DNA from: Gracilaria vermiculophylla
Lineage: Eukaryota; Rhodophyta; Florideophyceae; Gracilariales; Gracilariaceae
NCBI GenBank assembly: GCA_019155205.2
Contig: JAHNZQ020000308.1
Coordinates: 783,453-847,452 of the forward strand
DNA: 64,000 nt
Direction: 5' to 3'
Shown: positions 31,861 to 43,547 of the stretch, piece after piece
How positions within the stretch are numbered: the first letter of the stretch is position 1
Layout: each line of letters begins with the position of its first letter
Notes under the pieces: generated by a model
The model's database searches: none
What the model was told of the DNA's origin: nothing
Seen by the model: only the letters and a program-made list of their open reading frames with translations
Made by a program: the position numbers and the translations under genes

Positions 31861-32523
31861 TCAATGATAAAAGAAGTCCTTCTTGAAGCAATCTCCGACT
31901 GCTTTCTTATTGCCCCACCATACGCACTTATGACGGAAGCATTTGTAGCTCTCGCAATCATAGTCGTAATAGCATGGTTCGCAATCCCTCTTCTTGAAGC
32001 ACTTCTTACGAGATTCGTCGCTGTCAAACACACACTTGTGTTTCCAGCATTTCTTGGTGGCGCATTCATTGTCTGATGTACAGGACTCGCACTCGCCCTT
32101 GAACCCACATCTTTTGAGGGACGAAAAGTCGTCCTTGACACACTTTCCTGCCCAGCATTTGTGGGTCTTGCACTCAGAGTCCCGACTGCAATATTCACAT
32201 TCATCCTTCTTGAAGCACTTGTCCTTGTCGTTTTCATAGACACACTTGTGATTCCAGCATTTCTTCGTTGCACATTCGGAATCATATGAACAGCGTTCAC
32301 ACTCTCCCAGGAAACCACATCGCTTCAAGGAATGATAGTCATCTTTGACACATTTTCCGCCCCAGCATTTGTATGTCTTGCATTGGCTGTCGTAGTAACA
32401 ATGCTCGCATTCATCGAGAAGGTATTTTCCACTGCGCACTGATACCTGTTCAACTTTGTTGTTGGCGGCAAAGCACAATGTACAACAAACGAATAGCACA
32501 AAGCAGGATCCAAGAAGCTTCAT
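31861..32523 (-). CDS. Secreted protein of duplicated cysteine-rich modules
   Basis: 220 residues. MKLLGSCFVLFVCCTLCFAANN is a signal peptide. The mature chain consists of five modules of pattern C-x2-C-x2-D-x2-C-x4-[KR]-C-[WF]-x2-K-C-V, starting near residues 39, 75, 109, 145 and 181. Modules alternate between two subtypes (one followed by a KxxKRCGF-type linker, the other by a DKCFKK-type linker). Module pairs 1+2 and 3+4 thus form a 70-residue higher-order duplication, with a fifth half-unit at the end. The recurring WxxKCV recalls small disulfide-knot modules of extracellular and defence proteins. Very rich in Lys/Asp/Glu. No membrane anchor. The promoter side has a TATAAAA 93 bp upstream of the ATG. 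I do not recognise the family; extracellular location is confident. Confidence 0.82.
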   Translation of the reverse strand: MKLLGSCFVLFVCCTLCFAANNKVEQVSVRSGKYLLDECEHCYYDSQCKTYKCWGGKCVKDDYHSLKRCGFLGECERCSYDSECATKKCWNHKCVYENDKDKCFKKDECEYCSRDSECKTHKCWAGKCVKDDFSSLKRCGFKGECESCTSDNECATKKCWKHKCVFDSDESRKKCFKKRDCEPCYYDYDCESYKCFRHKCVWWGNKKAVGDCFKKDFFYH

Positions 32524-32615
32524 GATGGCTGGAACAAAGTTTAGGCGAGAAAGGCTTGAAAGAATGTGCCTCGGTATGGATCGCCCAAGCTCGACGGCAG
32601 ACGGAAAGAGAGAGG

Positions 32616-32622
32616 TTTTATA
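32616..32622 (-). promoter_or_regulatory. Candidate TATA box of the Cys-rich module gene
   Basis: TATAAAA on the minus strand, 93 bp upstream of the ATG at 32523 and followed by a CT-rich stretch (CCTCTCTCTTTCC) typical of an initiator region. Position is plausible; no experimental support in the sequence. Confidence 0.45.
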
Positions 32623-33074
32623 TCAATCAGTGGATGGAAAATTATGTTGTTGCAAACCAATCTGCTGAAAAGTATGATTTCTTGCTCATCATGCGGACAA
32701 TCCAAGGCCCATACGTTTGGACTGTGCAATGAATTTGGATGTCCATCAGAGCGGGAATGGCCGTTGGTGAGTTTCACGTAACGCGGGAGACACCCCTGCT
32801 ACTTAACGACGATCAAGAATCAAGGCTATGAGACATTCTGGCAGGGCACCAAATTTGAGTCGGTGTCAAATGCAGAAGACAGGGTTCTGAGCATGCTTGC
32901 TCGAAAAGAATCTCGAAAACTCCTAGAATATAACAATTATTAAAGATGTCAGACAACAATGACAACAGACACGTAAGGCATTCTACTTGTGACGTGTAGA
33001 TCCTTTAGAGGACTTGTCTCATAAATTCACGAGAAATGATGACTTACAAAGCTTCATGTGAGATATTAGTAAGC

Positions 33075-33160
33075 GTACTTTTGATTGCATTTAATGCACT
33101 GTATTTAAGAAAATGAGTATGGGTACTTTGATTGCATTTAGTGCACAGTATTTAAGAAAA
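33075..33160. repeat. Direct repeat, about 39 bp x2
   Basis: Unit 1 (33075-33113) and unit 2 (33123-33160) share GTACTTT(T)GATTGCATTT followed by A/G-TGCAC and GTATTTAAGAAAA, with only three or four differences. Spacer of about nine bases. Confidence 0.85.
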
Positions 33161-35006
33161 AGGGAGAACAATTTTTACTTGATCACGGTATTTATGCGAC
33201 CAAACAGGACGTAGGGCATCAAAAATGAATGTGTTCGGGAGATAGACAAAGAAAAGTTGCAAAAAGATGAAGTTGTGCGGAAAACAAAAAGGATTTAAAG
33301 GTTTATATAATCTTGCTTGACGATGTCTAGCAGAATGACGAGCGAGGAAACTACCCCTGTGTATAGTCAATGTATGGAGCAACTTGGCCAATCGTTTGTG
33401 ACAGTGATGCCAATGGATATGGTTGATTCGGATGTAAATTTTGATTGCCTAGTTGTAAGATGCAAGGTGCACAGCAACAACTCAAAACGGAATTTGCACG
33501 TGCATATCAGCTATTTTTCGAGTGTGAAATGACTTTCGACATCAATCTCGAGATATGTTTGTACATACCTTATCACGGGAAGGCTTGGTGCTGATAGATT
33601 GCACACTGTAAAGTAATGCTTCGCATCAGCGAATGTAACGGGTTACTTGCCAGGAAATGCAGAGCCTAGGAAGATGAGATACGGTTTTTTGCTCGCTAAG
33701 CATTCTCGATGTTGACGAGAGGTAATACAAATCACGTATGGTTAGGCACATTCGGCTTAAATACGGCGAAAGAGCCAGCTTCACGACATTTCGACTCTGA
33801 AAACAAAGAAATCGAACCTCTTTTTTTGCATATAAAGCATTCTGTATTAATACGTACGCGAGACGTATTTCACACAGAAGACAGAGTACAGTGCAAGCCG
33901 TTGGTAGAATTTATCGAAATATTCAAATTGCTTGGCCTCATAAACGCCATACGTCTGTGAGTTGCGAACAGTACGGCTTGAATAGTGTAAATCGCTTACA
34001 TTTAAGTCGAGACTTGTAGGGTACATGGTCATCATAGCAAATTCATTACCTGATTGAAGTGGAACAAGTCATATACAACCTTTTGATTTGGTGTGCGTGA
34101 CATACGAGCAGCGAGGACAGAGGGTTCTGCTCGAAACTGCCATCGACATGAGCGTTAAACGGAATGAGTGAAGCAGATGCGGCATCGAAAGCATTCAACA
34201 ATACAGGCGGTTGAATTTTGAAGACATGTTTCGTGCAAATCTCTGCACGAGACACAAATTCATTCACGAAATTGTTAGTTGCCAATGGAAGCAATTGAAA
34301 ATTTGAAACGACGCGGCAGTTCTGAGCCAAACTTTCTATCACACCTGAACGCCATTGGACTGTAATCTCTGTAATAATTTTAACTTAAAATATCAGTGGT
34401 TGGGAATGAGTTTTGAGAAGCCTTCCGAGCTTTTTTTTTAATGGCAAGTCGTTGCAGAATCAATCAAAGTCTCACCAAGATTAGTAATACTTACAGATGT
34501 ATTCGATTGATTTTGTAGGCTTGATGGATTACTTTACTATCCGTACACGCCTGGCCTCTTGTGACGCCAATAATGCTAGAGCGTAAAACTGCAATAAAAA
34601 CGACAAAACTTTTGCACCAGTATTCACTAGACGATTAGGTCGTAACATTATCCGCTTTTGTCTTGAATGGCATCAACCAGGTTGTGCAATGTTTCAACCC
34701 GTTGTTCCGTTTTATGTAGCATTTATGACGACGCCTTATTGACAATGATTCGCGTAAAACTACAGACTCACACCTTCACACTGGTATTTAGGACTTCTCT
34801 ATTAGAGCCCAATTGCGGAAACGGGATTTCAATTTAGTAGTCAGTATAGCTAACGTCCGTGATGTATATACACACAAATCTACCAGTTAGTTGTTTCATG
34901 TAGTTTCTGCGGTATGGGCCTTCCGCAGTTCCCGAAACAATAGCTAGTCATTGCGAAAATAATAAACGATGAAGCACAAAATATACAGCAAAAACCTCAA
35001 GATGTA

Positions 35007-36300
35007 AAGTCTGTTTCAAAAGTATAGGACACCTGGCATTTTGATGCAAATCATCGGTTTTAGTACTGTAGTGCTAACCAAAATCAGTTTTCAAAAAACT
35101 TCAAGTTAAAAACCCGTTTCAAAAACATAGGAAATTTCACTTTCAAACTTCATTCTGCCTTCTTCAGTAGTTGATTTTCGCTTTTGTGTACTAAAAAATA
35201 CTAATTCAACGCTTTTGCATCGCGTCTCTCTAATGTCGCATAGTATAATTATTCATAGTTTTCGAGCTTTTTCCAATACTTTTGCTTTAATCCAAACCTG
35301 TTCAGAATGGCCTAGAATAGCCATAAATCATTCTAACGAGTACATCTTATTCATTTTCAAAAAGTTTTAATTGAATCTGACGCGTAAGTAACCGCATGGC
35401 ATTAATTTATAGCAAGGAAAGAAGGATTTTCTTTGCTATAGACTACTAAACGGCGGCACTATCTTATTGAAAACCCAGTTTAAATTTCTGATCAGATCTG
35501 TCAAAATTTTGTAAAACGTTGTGTGAAAGCATTTGTAAGCCTTTTTGAGTCTAAAATGCTTACTGGAAAGGCTGTATGTGTAGTTATTTTCATCGACAGT
35601 ATAGTGCATAGCATAATAAAAGCTCTAATTGAACTTATCTATGTTGAAATTTTGTTTTATGTTTTTGGCTCATGATAATTATATATAAAACACTGTTGTT
35701 CATCTTAATCAAAGTTTCACTCAATTTAAAATGCATTGTTTTCGAAGCTCTCTTTTTTTTCAATGGTCATCGCACACTGTCGCACCATTTGATGTTTATT
35801 TGTAGCTTTGAAAAGGAAATTTTGTTCAGTTTTATAAACCGAAAGAATTTTGAAGCGTTTTTCATTACCATTTTATTCATGTTTTATTAACGTATCGTTC
35901 TTTTCATGGGTTTTTTAGAGCAAAATACATTGCCAGGATAATAGTCTTGCAAAACGTTATGCTTATTGTTGTAGCAGAGCATTATTAAGCTATCAATAAA
36001 ACTTTATGTTTATATTACAGTAAATATTTAAGAAAATGGTATAAAAATGAGAACAAAAGGTATACTTTAGATCTAGGTTGCTGTTTGAAGTATTGTGTTA
36101 CAAGCTTTTAATTTAGATGATCTTATGTCTTTGTGAGGAAAAAAAACAACGTGTTGTGGAAATAATCACGTGCGAGTTCGAGATGTCCCATACTTTTGAA
36201 ACGCGTTTTTGAGGGTTTTAACGAAAGGAGGTGGCTACAATAGACAAGAATCCATATTTTGGCGCGCTTTTGCACTGTCCTATACTTTTGAAACGCACTG
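35007..36300. mobile_element. Non-autonomous Tc1/mariner-like element with IR/DR-type ends
   Basis: 1294 bp bounded by TA on both sides (35005-35006 and 36301-36302). The outer termini are inverted repeats sharing GTTTCAAAAGTATAGGAC (35013-35030 and complement 36277-36294); the right end starts CAGTG, the usual Tc1/mariner terminus. About 95 bp inside each end is a second copy in the same orientation as its outer partner: GTTTCAAAAACATAGG at 35116-35131 on the left, and the complement of CCCATACTTTTGAAAC at 36187-36202 on the right. Two direct repeats within each inverted end is the IR/DR layout known from some Tc1-family transposons. The interior is AT-rich with no transposase that I can read, so it would need a transposase from elsewhere. 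Confidence 0.75.
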
Positions 36301-39300
36301 TACAACAGGGCACTGTCCCTTTTCGAACCTCTTTTTCGAGGTTGTGGACGTAACAAGAAAATTCTGCAAAGAATAATCGAGCGCGCGATGCGAGGCGCTC
36401 GGTATGAAGCCCGGCGAATTGACGATGAAAAGCGTGGAACGTCGTCGGGGAAGATGGGATGTATACATTATGCAAAGTTCAGGACGAGAACTTTCGGAGC
36501 AAGCAATCGCATGGAGCAAGGCAGCCTCTACCTTACGATAGGTGTGGCTCAACCAGCAAGTAGTCGTGAACAGAAAGGTTGAAAAAATAAAGCCAATGCG
36601 GGAACTAGAGCAGCTTAGTTACATGGAGCAAAGTGTGGACGACAATGGAAATACCGTTGAACGAAAGCTTGTGCGACACAATGAGGGCAGTGTTGTGACC
36701 AAAGTTGAAATGGCAAGCGTTCAGCGCGGTGGCGGTGGCGTCCACGACGTGCGGTAAGATTTGCACGTCGTAGTGAAAGGCGTATAAATCAGACGGGTAT
36801 TGCACAGCGACATTCGGTTATGGCAGGTGGAACTAACGTAGGTTGATACGTACAGAACTCTGTGTGAACGCAATATCGTTTTATCACAGGAGTTTGGCTT
36901 GAATTCTATCTTTTATCAAATATGGTCCTGCAACTGTCCTTTCACAGTGTTCTTCATTCTTTCTGCTATATAATCGAGTTCTATATCTTTTGTATTATAT
37001 ATTATTACAAATGTCTATATCGCTATCTAAAAATTATTCAACGACCTTCAAGTATTTTTTAGGTTTTTTTCTATTTTAAAATATCTTCTGCCTGCTTCAA
37101 AAACACCACATTTAAAGTTCAAAACTCAGCAAGACTAAGAACTTTTTAAAGAGCCCATATTTTGTTATTGACATATCTTTCGTGAAAATATCTTCTTTTA
37201 TTCCTTATGTATGTAAGAATTCGGATTGAACAATATTTTTCTTCAAATAACCTCAAAAACAAAAACCAAGGTATTTCGATATTATTAAAACTCTTAACTC
37301 CTTTTTCTGTTTTTGTAAGATTGAAAATCCATTTTAATTTTTCACATCACCAGTATAAGGCAAATTAAGACGATACTCTTCATCGAATAGTGATTTAAAA
37401 ACGTGTCTTTTTGACGATTTTAAAGTGAAAAATAATTTCGCTGCTGTCTTTGATGGAGCCAAAGTTTTATGTTTTCATTATGTTATGAAAACGAAACTTT
37501 TATTAAAAAGTATTATATGCAAGACTCGTTCATCTATATTCACAGGAGTTAAACATGATGTGGCGTATAAAATCAAATATTGTGCTTTTTGTTCATAGGT
37601 ATTGTTCACTTGTAAATTGCTGGCGCAATAAAGATGTTTGAAAGTCGTAGCGAATGATGGTCTCTAGTTCACTCAAAAACTGTGAACGTTGTTTTGGTTC
37701 TGTAATGCTAGTGCTCTTTTCAAATGAATAAAGTAAGATAATTCAGTGCTACGCAATGTGGAGTCCAACAATGCATTGTTGAGTATGTGGCTTGAAGCAT
37801 AGACTTCTTGCATGGATGATTTTCATCCACTACACTGCTTTTGTCTTCATCCTGAGGTTTTGTTTCGGTTTTCTGGATTTATTCATAAGGTATGTTTTTT
37901 TCGACTGAGAAGTTTAGAAAGTATGTCTGGAACATTTTCGCACTCTTGGCGTAGGGGGTTGAGAATGTTATTGGATTTTTTCGTCTGTTCTGGTGTACCA
38001 GGATGTATTTTTCTGTGAGGGTTTCGATAGGGGCTTAGACGTCAGACGTGATTGCGTCTCGGTATGAGAACGCGTCATGATAAAACTTAAAACTGGAACT
38101 GCCAATAATAATAAAAATGCCGTGATAAAGAGCCTAGTAGCGTGTACACGTTCTATAGAGCCGTTGCAATGGTCTTCCAATTAGAACACGAAGTTATATA
38201 GAAACTGACTAATAATGTGAGACTTGCATCAGCGAAAAGCAAGATTATCCACATTAGTTAAGTCTGCTGGAGCCACCAGGATAAAGTCTCTTTTTTGAAG
38301 TTGGTAAATAATCCTTTCGATAAGCGGTAGCGCAAGGTGTGTTTGTTTTGGTGCAGAGAGTTTGGAACCATTGTATGCAGATCCGAGTATAGCTTTAGAA
38401 GAGCAGAAAAGTGAAGCATCGCTTCATTGTGCTTCGCAGATCTTCATTACTTCCGTGTTTGCTGTGCGAATAAAGGGGGTGATTGTTGTGCTCCGTTATC
38501 GTCGAAGAAACAAAGTGATTGTAGAAACATAGTTGCGCTGTGAAGATGAAGCATTATTCAGCGCATTTTGTAATGGGCAACACGTCTGGCTACTTTTTAA
38601 AATCGAATTGAAATTCAGAGACGAAAGTGCAAATGGTTCGAATTATTTCCTGGCCTACGCGTCCGACAGCGCCACTGGTCCATGGAGTGGATAGGAGGAT
38701 AAAAAGATGTGGGAGGGACAGAGCTTTGATGACGTAGTGCACTGTTTTGGTTTTGGAAATATGTGGGCCTATTCGTCATCGAACGTTCTGACACAATTAC
38801 AGAGGCGCACCGATGTATCATGGCAAGTGCGAAGATATCTACAATTGTTTTTTTAGTGTTATCAAGAACTATTTGGAGTTCAAATGACCTTTTTGCAATA
38901 TACGGATATAATGCGAGCTACTTTGACCCGGTCCGATTTCGATGAACTCGATCTGCAACATGGTGACTGTGCTATGTACTTCTGTACCAAAGGGTCTGGG
39001 AGCCTTGTCGTCTTTTAATACTGACAAACCAAGAATGCATGCCTTCACAGAGGTCATGATATATTTGGAAAGCGAAGCATTTTCTAATCGTTATACTCGC
39101 CAAAAGTCTTCCGTGTTGCTGCAATGCTTCAGTTCTTACGTGAGCCTGTGTGTGCGATGATACGCAAACGCAGTTGAGAGTCTGGAGTTTCTTCAGGAAT
39201 GCAAATGGCTAAAGCTTTATTCTTCCAATGTCCATTTGAAAGCTTGAGATCCGTTTAGCGAATCGTAATAATTGTTTTTTTGTTGTTGTGCAATTTCGTC

Positions 39301-42300
39301 TACTACAGCCCACGAACCGTTTTCTTCATTAGATGGTGAGAGAACTGGTACTTTGATGAGTCGAGTCGAAAGCTTGACACCCTCGATTGTACCTGTCTGC
39401 GCATATTGCAAAAGGTGTGATGAAGTTTTTCAATTTGAAGCATTGTTCGCATAAAGACTTCAAATATATGTATAGTAGAAATGATATAGGACACTATATA
39501 ACAACAGTTCTAGCACTACGTTTGACGGAAGATAGAAGTCAAGCCGAGTGTTCAAGATAAAAAAAGAAGACCGCGTTTATTTAAGGCTATCAAAGCATCG
39601 TACTGCACAACCTACATTAGTGAGATAGCATCTGATATGTGGTGTGACATCCTTCGGACACAATTTAGGAACTCACATGTTTCCGCGGCTGCGTAAAGGG
39701 CGTCGATCTTATTTAGAGCCTCCACACGCAGAAGATTCAGTCGATATCCATGTTCATTGATAATCCATTCACACCAGTTTTCTAGAGTGTGAAGTTCTTC
39801 TGTAAGTCTGAGAAGGCAGTTTGCATGCAGCGCTGGAAATGAAGTACTACAGTGCTCAGGCGCATATGAACCCGGCGGGACGAGTATATACCTCCGGAGC
39901 TAATGACTCTACATTTTTCATAGGAATAAGTAGCAATAGGAAAATGCTCATATCCCGATGCAAAATGCCCAATTGCGGAGACTTTATTCCCCACACATTC
40001 CTGGTTTTCGGATTCCACATGGGGCATTCGCCAGGCAATCTATTGCGTGGCCGAGTTAATCCGTCGAAGATCAACTCTAATTCAAAACTTTGACTTGGGA
40101 TTCGGGTTAATGACAACCCATGGGACAGCAAGCCACTTTGCATCTGAGTAAGGCATCATAAAGCCAATTTCCACAATTCGTGTATTGAAGGTGTGTGGAA
40201 ACATTCGCTGTGCTCGCGAATATTTTTCCGCTCTAACCCGCACGGGTTCTCGCTCTTTGTATGTCACGACAAGGAGCGGGGGAAAGCTGGCTGGGGGTGA
40301 CTTTCCCAGCCTCAGTCGAAAATCTGTTTGTATCTTGAGAAACATTTCTGTAGGTGCTTTTGACCCTCCATAGACAGGCCATTTTCTTGACAGATTTATA
40401 AGTACAGTGGCCGCCGCACTTTTAATATCGACTTCTGAGTCCCCCCTAACATCAAGATGTATCTAATCGTCCTGTGGATCGTCTTTGTCATATTTAAGCA
40501 CTCCATGTATTACGGCTGGATGCTGTGCATGCAGTATACATGACCACTGCGATCTTCCATGCATCTTCGAAACAATTGTTTAGTCCTGGAACGTTCAAGG
40601 AATGTCGTCCCAATACTATTCCTGAAGTCTCCTCATTTGCGACCAGCCAGTCACCATTTCGAAGGATCATATTGTTGTTGAGTTGTATCTCAAGTGTGAC
40701 GTCGGACGTCGGCGATTAGCTTCATTTTGCTAGTAATCCGAGGCGCTGTCTTGTCGAAAATATCGAAAACCGCTGGACGTACTGGGCTATGTACGTGTTT
40801 CACTCCATTGAGCTCTTGAAGCATTTGGTATATCTCTTTGGATATTGCATTGGCCGAAGCCCCTTGATTGGCTGTCACTTTGTCGAGAGATCCCCATTGC
40901 AGAAAAAAGCTTCAAATGTAGTCGAATAACGATCAACTTCGCCGTCGACGTTTTTAATGGAAGCAGGAAGTGGAAAGCTTTGTTTTTTCTCCGGCGTTTT
41001 ACATTTGTTACGAAAGGCTTTGAGGAGAATTCTGACTTTTTCCGCGTTAGTGTTTGGACAATCCCGCATGAAGTGTTTTTCTCCATAATATTTTATTTTG
41101 TTCAAATCAAATGAAGTTTCGTGTCACCGAAAGATTGGCAATATTTTTCTGCGGAAAGGTATAAATGTGCGGTCTTGCAGAACGTTTCTGCTTCACGATC
41201 GCGCGCTCAACAAATACCGGATCGAGGATGGTTGATGAGAGACATTCTCTTGCCTTCCCATCGCCCCCACGTCTTTAGAAGGATCAAATCGAACCGACAT
41301 TGTTGCCACGCTATGTCACATGCCCCGCAGACAATCATCGAATCATTTGCAACTTATCGTGGTGGTCTTTGTGGGCCTGTTCAGAATCGTCGGGTGATTC
41401 GCTCATCGCAATGCAATGTATGTGCCCTACTGCAGCCATGATTATGAAGCGTTCTTGTTTCATAGTGGACTGTCCCATTTCAGTAAGTATCCATCGCCAA
41501 AACAGGACACCGGCGGACGGGGACGCTGCATTTTGTATGGTTTGGGCAGGTCGATACAAAGGATCATAGTCACAATACAGATCCAATTGGTTTCTAATGC
41601 ATCTGTATGAAGGCATTGGTGTTGTTCCTTGCAGCGATGAGCTAATGTGACGAGATTTGTAAAGGCTGTCTTGCAGCCTTTGAAGGCCTGATGCTTCTTA
41701 CCGTCGTATTCAAGAGCTTCACATGAACATTTGCCATTGGTCTTTTGTTCTTTTCTTTGCTCTATTTAATGACACATTTTAGAAACTCGTGGAGTGGTGA
41801 AACCCGTTCCCCAAAATTTCGTGTGCCAAATTTTATCCATGAAATGGCGCAAACAAACTGTAGCAGCCGTGTGCCGTTTGTGCATGGCCTCTTGTAAACT
41901 GGTCTTTCTAGATTTTCGGGATCGTTTTAAAGTTTCGGCCACGCCGGTATTTCTACAAAAACGTATTGTATTTTGGAACAAGATGCACTTTCCAAGAAGC
42001 AGTCAGATATGGATGTTTGCGCAAGTTTCAAAGAGCAGTTAAGTCTCGTCAACCAAACATTTTGTTGATGTATCATTGGACGAAAGCTAATCAAGGCAGC
42101 ACAGCTGTTGCTTTAGATATTGTTTGGAAGCAATGCACCAAAAACACATTATAGGTTGGTTGTTGCCTATTTTGTATCACTCAAGACTCCGTTTGGAAAG
42201 TGGGCCACCTTTGTCCTATGAATGGCTGACAATGTAGGCCTTTTTTCTCCAAAGAGAACATTTATTCCAAATGATAATGGTAGAATGTGACGAAGAAGTG

Positions 42301-42354
42301 CGATTCTGCGAATTTAAAAAATTCCTGCTCTTCCGTTGCCAGTGAGTAGTGAAG
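36301..42354. other. AT-rich DNA, probably decayed retroelement sequence
   Basis: Six kilobases without a supportable gene. Composition is AT-rich, and frames are short and broken. Between about 39.2 and 42.0 kb several minus-strand frames have the flavour of Ty1/copia proteins but are too degraded to call singly; the best is the zinc-knuckle-like peptide at 40875-41105. No tRNA or tandem repeat seen. Confidence 0.35.
40875..41105 (-). pseudogene. Possible copia-type Gag zinc-knuckle remnant
   Basis: A 76-codon minus-strand frame begins MNKIKYYGEKHFMRDCPN. This resembles the CCHC knuckle of Ty1/copia Gag (C-x2-C-G-x2-G-H-x4-C) with the first two cysteines and the glycine lost. It lies on the same strand as the copia integrase relic at 42.4 kb but downstream of it, so it must come from another element copy. 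Weak call based on a short match. Confidence 0.35.
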
Positions 42355-42993
42355 TTAAATCCCATGAGATAGGGCGATGTTCTTTTTGAAAAAATTTTGA
42401 AAACAATTAAAAGTCTTTTGTCCTATTCTGTGTCTATTGATGCTTTCCAATGACATCCCTTTACAGGTTTTCTTTAGTTTAATGAGTGCCTTCGTCTTTT
42501 GAAAAGATTCGGTTTTTAATTCTAGAAAGTAAAAAAAAAATATTTTTTGTATAATCGTCAATAAATGTTATGAAATGCGGTTTTCCTCTTTTTGTAGAAA
42601 TATTCATCAAGCCACATACATCTGATTGTATTCGTTCTATTTTTTTTTTGACTGACGTTTCCGGTAAAAGTGGATTGATACCAGAAACATTTTACGAAGA
42701 GCACATTTTGCGACAAACTGTTCGCAAACTACAATTAATTTACTAAGTGTGACGTCGAAAGATAGTTCATCGACGTCTCTTGACGTGTCTGGAAGGTGTC
42801 CAACTTAGCTCGATGTGCTGGACAACATCCACCTTTGTTCTAGATTGCTACACGGGGAAAGAATTCTAATTCCATATAAAAACGACGTGTTCTCGACACG
42901 GAAGGGCATCAGGCAACTCGGGGAAAGTTTTATTCAACCTACTGTCTACGTATTCCTATTCATTTCACATTTTCTGCATGAACCTATGCCATT
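42355..42993 (-). pseudogene. Ty1/copia integrase relic
   Basis: On the minus strand the frame ending at 42355 contains IQSDVCGLMNISTKRGKP, then HFITFIDDYTKNIFFYFLEL and KTESFQKTKALIKL. This is the copia-type integrase core order: first catalytic Asp in the SDVCG block, then the FIDDYT and YFLE-Kx blocks. Upstream (42560-42760, other frames) VCEQFVAKCALRKM matches the zinc-finger CxxC end that precedes the core. The reading frame is broken by stops and shifts, and the element is cut off at 42994 where a Ty3/gypsy LTR begins. Only a fragment of pol remains; no LTR of its own is visible. Confidence 0.72.
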
Positions 42994-43547
42994 TGTGGTA
43001 CCGTCAGTTCTCCTTTCGAGGTAGTAGCGCACAACGTCCATTAAAAATTTTTGTTGACCCCAAAGGCGCGCGTTCCTAAAGGTGGTCTCCGGTAAGGGCC
43101 ATCATGAGCCGGGGGAATTCTGAAAGGGGATCCGCAAACACAAAGCGAAGGGGGAGGTTCTATGGGCGGACAATTTTCCTACAGGCGCTGCTACGAGGGG
43201 ACCTGGGGATCGGCGGCTTAGAAGTTTTAGGATCTTCGACTGGAGTCTTCATCCGGAAAATTAGACATGTACTCAAGGGATCTTGGTTCACTTCCCCAGA
43301 GGTGGAGTTCGACTAGCAAATTAAGTACCACGCAGGGAGACCGCCTCGGCAGGTGTCAATACTGTAGTACCTACCTGCACAAATTATTAAAAATAAATTT
43401 AAATTCTACCCCTTCTTCAAGGGTACTGTAGCGCAAGTGGGCCAAAGTATGCACCACATGGCTCAGTTAATAATATACAAGCGCTCGTGAGGAATATCCC
43501 GTCGTAAAGCCACACCACAATATCACCTGAGGATCGACTGTACTACA
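42994..43547 (-). mobile_element. Ty3/gypsy LTR, copy A (3' LTR)
   Basis: 554 bp, TGTGGTAC...GTACTACA as read on the plus strand (the element itself reads on the minus strand). Just beyond its high-coordinate end the minus strand has the purine tract AGGAAAGAGGGTA, as expected for the polypurine tract abutting a 3' LTR. No 5-bp target duplication links it to any other boundary in the array. It abuts a broken copia integrase sequence, which it probably interrupted. Confidence 0.8.

Larger units (their letters stand above)
32524..35006. other. Intergenic, nothing recognised apart from a short duplication
   Basis: No supported gene. Frames of 60-100 codons (33709-33960 +, 34046-34342 -) have no domain. 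GC content falls to the right toward the transposon at 35007. Confidence 0.4.

Noticed and set aside
39217..41616. A complete copia element on the minus strand
   Set aside because: Several short frames resemble copia proteins, but no ordered set of domains, no LTR pair and no continuous frame could be established; only the zinc-knuckle-like piece is listed, at low confidence.
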